NCBI GenBank assembly: GCA_934438085.1
Contig: CAKSBC010000004.1
Span: 1-64,000, forward strand
Reading direction: 5' to 3'
Length of the DNA stretch: 64,000 nucleotides
Source of the DNA: an uncultured Lachnospiraceae bacterium
GTDB taxonomy: Bacteria; Bacillota; Clostridia; Lachnospirales; Lachnospiraceae
A model generated the notes under the pieces. That model did not search any database and was not told the DNA's origin. It saw nothing but the letters and a program-made list of their open reading frames with translations. Of this stretch, positions 60,364 to 64,000 are shown piece by piece; position 1 is the first letter of the stretch, and each line of letters begins with the position of its first letter. The translations under genes were made by a program, and so were the position numbers.

Positions 60364-62001
60364 ATGATATCAACCTCACATCTGACATTCCGTGTCGGGA
60401 AAAAGGCTTTATTTGAAGATGTTACCATCAAATTCACAGAAGGCAACTGCTATGGACTTATCGGTGCAAACGGTGCCGGCAAATCTACGTTTCTGAAGAT
60501 ACTTTCAGGACAGCTGGAACCTACCAACGGAGAGGTAGTCATTTCCAAGGATCAGAGACTGTCATTCCTTGAGCAGGATCATTTCAAATATGATGAGTTT
60601 ACTGTGCTTGATACTGTCATAATGGGAAACAAGCGTCTTTATGACATTATGAAGGAAAAAGAGGCTATATACATGAAGCCTGATTTTTCTGATGAGGACG
60701 GCATAAAGGCTGCTGAGCTTGAAGGTGAGTTTGCTGAGATGAACGGCTGGGATGCCGAGACAGATGCGGCTACACTTCTTTCAGGTCTCGGAGTTGAAGT
60801 CAGTGAGCATTACAAGCTTATGAGCGAGCTTCCGAGCCCTATAAAGGTCAAGGTGCTTCTTGCAAAGGCATTATTCGGTAATCCGGATATCCTTCTTCTT
60901 GACGAGCCTACCAACCATCTTGATCTTGATGCAATTGCATGGCTTGAGGAGTTCCTGATCAACTTTGAAAATACTATTATAACGGTTTCCCATGACAGAT
61001 ATTTCCTTAATAAGGTTTGTACCGCTATTGCAGATATTGACTACGGAAAGATACAGCTTTATGCAGGAAACTATGATTTCTGGGTAGAGTCTTCACAGCT
61101 TATGATCAAGCAGATGAAGGAAGCCAACCGCAAGAAGGAAGAGCAGATAAAGGAGTTGAAGGAATTTATTGCGCGCTTTGCTGCTAATGCTTCCAAGTCA
61201 AAGCAGGCAACATCCCGTAAGAAGGCTCTTGAGAAGATTGAGCTTGAGGAGATGAGACCTTCAAGCAGAAAATATCCTTATATTGATTTCAAACCTGATA
61301 GAAGCATCGGAAATGATGTACTTACAGTCGAGAACCTTTCAAAGACTATTGACGGTGTGAAGGTGCTTGACAACATAAGCTTTATGATAGGAAGAGAAGA
61401 TAAGGTAGCCTTTGTAGGACCGAATGAGCTTGCAAAGACCACACTTTTCCGTATCCTTACCGGAGAGCTTAAGCCTGACAGCGGAGATTATAAATGGGGA
61501 GTAACTACTACTCAGGCATATTTCCCTAAGGACAGCACCAAGGAATTTGATTCAGAGGATACCATTTATGACTGGCTCATGCAGTACAGCCCTGAAAAGG
61601 ACGTGACATATGTCAGAGGCTTCCTTGGCAGAATGCTGTTCGGCGGTGATGATGGAATGAAGAGAGTAAATGTACTTTCGGGAGGAGAAAAGGTACGCTG
61701 TCTGCTTTCAAAGATGATGATAAGCGGATCAAACGTACTGATCCTTGATGAGCCTACAGACCATCTCGATATGGAATCTATATCAGCACTTAATAATGCA
61801 CTTATCAGATTCCCGGGAGTTATCATTTTCTCATCAAGAGACCATCAGGTTACAGAGACCACAGCAAACCGTATCATGGAGATCCGTGACGGTAAGCTCA
61901 TCGATAAGATGACTACATATGATGAGTATCTTGCAGCTGATGAGGGAGCAAGAAAAAGCTTCACCTTCACGCTTACAGGCGATGATGCCGGAGACAACTG
62001 A
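60364..62001 (+). CDS. ABC-F ATPase (YkpA/YbiT-like)
   Basis: Soluble translation-associated ATPase with two nucleotide-binding domains; 545 residues. NBD1: Walker A GANGAGKST (34-42), Walker B ILLLDEPTNHLD, H-loop VSHDRYF intact, but the signature LSGGQ is replaced by LPSPI (156-160). The ARM/linker region (about 245-295) is rich in Lys and Glu. NBD2: signature LSGGEK (438-443) and Walker B intact, but Walker A reads GPNELAKTT (352-360, Gly of GK lost) and the H-loop reads SSRDHQ. Loss is thus confined to one composite site. I recall similar changes in YkpA/YbiT proteins. GGAAGGAA lies before the ATG. Confidence 0.92.
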   Translation: MISTSHLTFRVGKKALFEDVTIKFTEGNCYGLIGANGAGKSTFLKILSGQLEPTNGEVVISKDQRLSFLEQDHFKYDEFTVLDTVIMGNKRLYDIMKEKEAIYMKPDFSDEDGIKAAELEGEFAEMNGWDAETDAATLLSGLGVEVSEHYKLMSELPSPIKVKVLLAKALFGNPDILLLDEPTNHLDLDAIAWLEEFLINFENTIITVSHDRYFLNKVCTAIADIDYGKIQLYAGNYDFWVESSQLMIKQMKEANRKKEEQIKELKEFIARFAANASKSKQATSRKKALEKIELEEMRPSSRKYPYIDFKPDRSIGNDVLTVENLSKTIDGVKVLDNISFMIGREDKVAFVGPNELAKTTLFRILTGELKPDSGDYKWGVTTTQAYFPKDSTKEFDSEDTIYDWLMQYSPEKDVTYVRGFLGRMLFGGDDGMKRVNVLSGGEKVRCLLSKMMISGSNVLILDEPTDHLDMESISALNNALIRFPGVIIFSSRDHQVTETTANRIMEIRDGKLIDKMTTYDEYLAADEGARKSFTFTLTGDDAGDN

Positions 62002-62039
62002 TAACAAGAATAATATCAGAATAAAAGACGAGAAAATAG

Positions 62040-62081
62040 ACGACTGCATAGGAGCAAAATGGCTTCTGTGCGGTCGTTTTT
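62040..62081 (+). terminator. Terminator of the crotonase/ABC-F pair
   Basis: A continuous 16-bp stem: outer 11 bp (62040-62050 with 62067-62077) and inner ggagc/ggcttc pairs, 6-nt loop, then TTTT. Confidence 0.88.
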
Positions 62082-62116
62082 GCCATACTGCTTTTCATTT
62101 ATCAAAAACAACTTAA

Positions 62117-62156
62117 AACCGCGAATCAGCCTTATATACTTAGCTAATTCGCGGTT
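62117..62156. repeat. Hairpin overlapping the 29-bp repeat copy 2
   Basis: aaccgcgaat pairs perfectly with attcgcggtt; the right arm supplies the first bases (GGTT) of the 29-bp repeat. On the - strand it is followed by a T-rich tail, so it may act as a backup - strand terminator. Confidence 0.6.
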
Positions 62157-62181
62157 CAAAACAACACTTTTTGTCCTATAA
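62153..62181. repeat. 29-bp dispersed repeat, copy 2
   Basis: GGTTCAAAACAACAC then TTTTTGTCCTATAA; differs from copy 1 at 16388 by one base (C for T). Followed by a short CCCTAACCCTATAACCC sequence not seen at copy 1. Confidence 0.85.
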
Positions 62182-62217
62182 CCCTAACCCTATAACCCAG
62201 AAATTGATAAGATAATG

Positions 62218-62247
62218 ATAAAAAAAGAACTGACCAAAAGTCAGTTC
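62218..62247 (-). terminator. Terminator of tRNA-Gln
   Basis: On the - strand: gaactgac-ttttg-gtcagttc followed by seven T; perfect 8-bp stem. Confidence 0.93.
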
Positions 62248-62254
62248 CTTAGAG

Positions 62255-62326
62255 CAGCGCTACAAGGATTCGAACCTTGAAATGACGGAGTCAGAGTCCG
62301 TTGCCTTACCATTTGGCGATAGCGCT
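62255..62326 (-). tRNA. tRNA-Gln (CTG)
   Basis: 72 nt on the - strand. Acceptor agcgcta / tagcgct with discriminator g, anticodon stem acgga/tccgt with loop ctctgac giving anticodon CTG (reads CAG), and T-arm caagg-ttcgaat-ccttg. No CCA encoded. Flanked by its own promoter and terminator, so it is an independent unit. Confidence 0.93.
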
Positions 62327-62345
62327 AAAATCAAATGCGAAATTC

Positions 62346-62373
62346 ATTATATCACAATAATTATTAAATGCAA
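62346..62373 (-). promoter_or_regulatory. Promoter of tRNA-Gln
   Basis: On the - strand: TTGCAT, 16-nt spacer, TATAAT preceded by TGA (extended -10). About 20 nt before the mature tRNA. Confidence 0.75.
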
Positions 62374-62524
62374 GCGGTTTTTTTTAAAAGATTAATATAA
62401 ATTTGATTAATTTGATTGCACCATTTGGAATAAGTAAGTTCCATCTTTGGAAGAAATGGGGGGGGTGGAAGTTAGTTTGACAAATAAAGAAAATGAGTGC
62501 AGCAGCCATGAATAAGGCGATTTG

Positions 62525-62553
62525 TTGAAAAAACAATTTAATAGTGGTATTAT
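62525..62553 (+). promoter_or_regulatory. Promoter of the HAD phosphatase gene
   Basis: TTGAAA (62525-62530), 17-nt spacer, TATTAT (62548-62553). Confidence 0.65.
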
Positions 62554-62618
62554 ACATTGATTAGTGCACTGTTTTTGTGTGCTTAGTGGAACTTTAAAGT
62601 CTGGAGAGTAGAAGTAAT

Positions 62619-63293
62619 ATGGAAAAACGTTACATTCTGTTTGATTTGGACGGAACCCTTACAGATTCCTATGAGGGTATTATAAACGCATTTATTTATG
62701 CATTAGACAAGATGGGAATCGAGCCTAAGGAGGATACGTTCAGAAAATGTATCGGGCCGCCGGTCACTGAATCACTTCGTACATTTTACGGTATGAGTGA
62801 AGAGGAAGCAGACCGCGGAATAAAACTGTTTAGAGAATATTATACGGATAAGGGTATATTTGAAAATGTTCCTTATCCTGATATTGAGACTATGCTTAAG
62901 ACACTTACAGCACACGGCAAAAAGCTTATGGTGGCTACGGCAAAGCCTGAGTTTATGGCTGAAAGAGTACTTGAACATTTCGGCTTGTCGGAATATTTCT
63001 GCTTTGCTGCAGGAGTAACATCCGATAAGGCAGCACCGCCTAATGATCCTAAGCTTAGGAGCACAAAGGAGGATGTAATAAACTATATCCTCAGGACAAA
63101 TGACATTTTTGATCCGGAAAATGCCGTAATGGTAGGTGACAGAGGCAGTGATATGAGAGCCGCTAAGAAATTCGGTCTGCAGACTGTCGGCGCAGCATAC
63201 GGCTACGGCAGTGTGGAAGAGCTTACTGAGGCAGGAGCCGACAGCATAGCTCATGATCCTATGCAGCTTATTGAAATAATAGTGCAAAGCTGA
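62619..63293 (+). CDS. HAD hydrolase, phosphoglycolate-phosphatase-like
   Basis: 224 residues; HAD subfamily IA with a helical cap. FDLDGTLTDS (8-17) holds the nucleophile and acid Asp, ATAKPE near 108 the Thr/Ser motif, Lys in the following helix, and VGDRGSDMRAAKKFG (about 172-186) the metal-binding motif. The closest named relatives are Gph/PpaX phosphatases; the substrate cannot be told. GGAGAG lies about 11 nt before the ATG. The next gene starts 12 nt later. Confidence 0.88.
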   Translation: MEKRYILFDLDGTLTDSYEGIINAFIYALDKMGIEPKEDTFRKCIGPPVTESLRTFYGMSEEEADRGIKLFREYYTDKGIFENVPYPDIETMLKTLTAHGKKLMVATAKPEFMAERVLEHFGLSEYFCFAAGVTSDKAAPPNDPKLRSTKEDVINYILRTNDIFDPENAVMVGDRGSDMRAAKKFGLQTVGAAYGYGSVEELTEAGADSIAHDPMQLIEIIVQS

Positions 63294-63305
63294 GGTATTA
63301 ATAAA

Positions 63306-64000
63306 ATGATCAGATTAAATAATGACTACAATAAAGGTGCGCATCCTTCTATCATAGAGGCATTGGCCGCACATAATGATGAGAGCTATGCCGGATACGG
63401 TCTTGATGAGATGAGTGAGAAGGCCGCGGCAGAGATTAAAAAATATCTTGGCAGAGATGATGCAGATATACATTTTCTTGTGGGCGGAACACAGACCAAC
63501 TATACAGTTATAGCATCTGCTCTAAGACCTTATGAAAGCGTACTGAGTGCTGACAGCGGACATATCAATGTTCATGAGACAGGGGCTGTAGAGCATATAG
63601 GCCACAAGGTTGAGGCTCTTAAGAATAAGGATGGAAAAATATCTGCTGCACAGATAAGAGAGGCGGCAGAGACTTTTAGGACAAGCACTGTTCCTGAGCA
63701 TATTACAGAGCCTAAAATGGTTTATATCTCATTTCCTACCGAATACGGAACTGTTTACAGAAAGGATGAGCTTGAGGATATAAGCAGAGTTTGCAGAGAA
63801 TACGGACTCTATCTTTTTATTGACGGGGCAAGACTCGGTTATGGACTTGCCGCTGACGGAGGAAATGTTACACTTAAGGACATTGCAAGGCTTGCAGATG
63901 TATTCTATATAGGCGGAACAAAGTGCGGAGCTATGTTCGGAGAAGCAGTTGTTATCTGCAACGATGAGCTAAAGAAGCATTTCAGAAGCAGCATAAAGCA
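63306..64000 (+). CDS. Threonine aldolase-like PLP enzyme, 3' end outside the window
   Basis: The first 231 residues are visible. Fold-type I PLP enzyme of the low-specificity threonine aldolase / beta-eliminating lyase group: RLNNDYNKGAHP opening, GGTQTNYT (60-67, phosphate contact), FIDGARLGYG (171-180, with Asp that pairs with the PLP ring) and the Schiff-base Lys206 in YIGGTKCGAMFGEA. It probably splits threonine to glycine and acetaldehyde. The start ATG at 63306 has GAGGT about 9 nt upstream. Truncated by the window end, not by mutation. Confidence 0.88.
   Translation, partial: MIRLNNDYNKGAHPSIIEALAAHNDESYAGYGLDEMSEKAAAEIKKYLGRDDADIHFLVGGTQTNYTVIASALRPYESVLSADSGHINVHETGAVEHIGHKVEALKNKDGKISAAQIREAAETFRTSTVPEHITEPKMVYISFPTEYGTVYRKDELEDISRVCREYGLYLFIDGARLGYGLAADGGNVTLKDIARLADVFYIGGTKCGAMFGEAVVICNDELKKHFRSSIK

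Larger units (their letters stand above)
62002..62618. other. Intergenic region around tRNA-Gln
   Basis: About 600 bases without a protein gene. It holds the ABC-F terminator, a second hairpin, copy 2 of the 29-bp repeat followed by a CCCTAA-type short repeat, and the tRNA-Gln unit on the - strand (promoter, tRNA, terminator), then an A+T-rich stretch with a run of eight G (62459-62466) and the promoter of the next gene. Confidence 0.75.

Noticed and set aside
62500..62553. A third fab-type operator before the HAD gene (TTGTTGA at 62522)
   Set aside because: Only one half-site matches; the TCAACAA partner is missing at the required spacing.
1..64000. Prophage, insertion sequences, toxin-antitoxin or defence genes
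   Set aside because: I looked for transposase, integrase, restriction, toxin and phage motifs in all listed reading frames and found none.

Overview
The window reads as chromosomal housekeeping DNA from a low-to-moderate GC Gram-positive anaerobe of class Clostridia, most likely close to Lachnospiraceae. The reasons are the short HisG plus HisZ histidine operon, the FabK-type fatty acid cluster in the order acpP-fabK-fabD-fabG-fabF-accB-fabZ-accC-accD-accA, the ftsE-ftsX-M23-S41 block, ScpA/ScpB, a DUF975 protein, a YqeG phosphatase, and strong GGAGG-type ribosome binding sites. I saw no phage, transposase, plasmid or CRISPR genes. Almost every gene is on the + strand; the only - strand genes I can support are one CBS-domain protein, one tRNA-Gln and one candidate RNA unit. 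This suggests that + is the leading strand.

Layout. 0-0.1 kb: end of a tRNA-Asn and its terminator. 0.2-8.2 kb: one complete his operon (hisZGDCBHAF and fused hisIE) with its own promoter and terminator. 8.3-10.8 kb: a small zinc-ribbon protein, a PHP-type histidinol phosphatase that supplies the step missing from the operon, and threonine deaminase. 11-12 kb: gapA, followed by an unusual long-range hairpin. 12.2-16.3 kb: four envelope-type genes of unknown role (small membrane protein, double zinc-ribbon protein, tandem TPM-domain protein, lipoprotein). 16.3-17.1 kb: a gene-free stretch with a dispersed 29-bp repeat and a candidate - strand RNA unit. 17.1-20.5 kb: a CvfB-like RNA-binding protein with a long Arg/Asp-rich N-terminus, the lone CBS protein, and a PucR/CdaR-type regulator. 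20.6-25.3 kb: ftsE, ftsX, an M23 murein hydrolase and an S41 protease, a cell-division/cell-wall module. 25.4-28.6 kb: hisS and aspS. 28.7-34.2 kb: a DUF1700 protein, a phosphodiesterase, an rRNA methyltransferase, an ITP pyrophosphatase, pgk and tpiA (glycolysis). 34.3-38.1 kb: tRNA-Arg, a metallophosphoesterase, scpA, scpB, a dUTPase and a TPR lipoprotein. 38.3-42.0 kb: a CorC/CNNM-like protein, coaX and prfC. 42.2-52.9 kb: the fatty acid operon, opened by a near-consensus promoter flanked by two matching palindromes and closed by a MarR/FabT-like regulator, with an AMP-forming acyl-CoA synthetase inserted before the regulator. 53-57 kb: a PepV-like dipeptidase, two membrane proteins, nrdR and yqeG. 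57-62 kb: efp, argS, a crotonase and an ABC-F ATPase. 62-64 kb: tRNA-Gln (-), a second copy of the 29-bp repeat, a HAD phosphatase and a truncated threonine-aldolase-like gene.

Nothing here is a clear-cut new defence or mobile system. The most interesting items are: (1) the dual palindromic operator that probably makes the last gene of the fab operon regulate its first promoter; (2) the 29-bp repeat found twice, each time between convergent terminators and just beyond a stand-alone - strand RNA unit; (3) the orphan - strand transcription unit at about 16.45-16.72 kb; (4) the CvfB homologue with a phase-separation-like N-terminus; (5) an ABC-F protein in which the lost motifs all belong to the same one of its two ATP sites; and (6) the uncharacterised 12.2-16.3 kb envelope cluster. 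All assignments come from reading motifs by eye; no database search was run.
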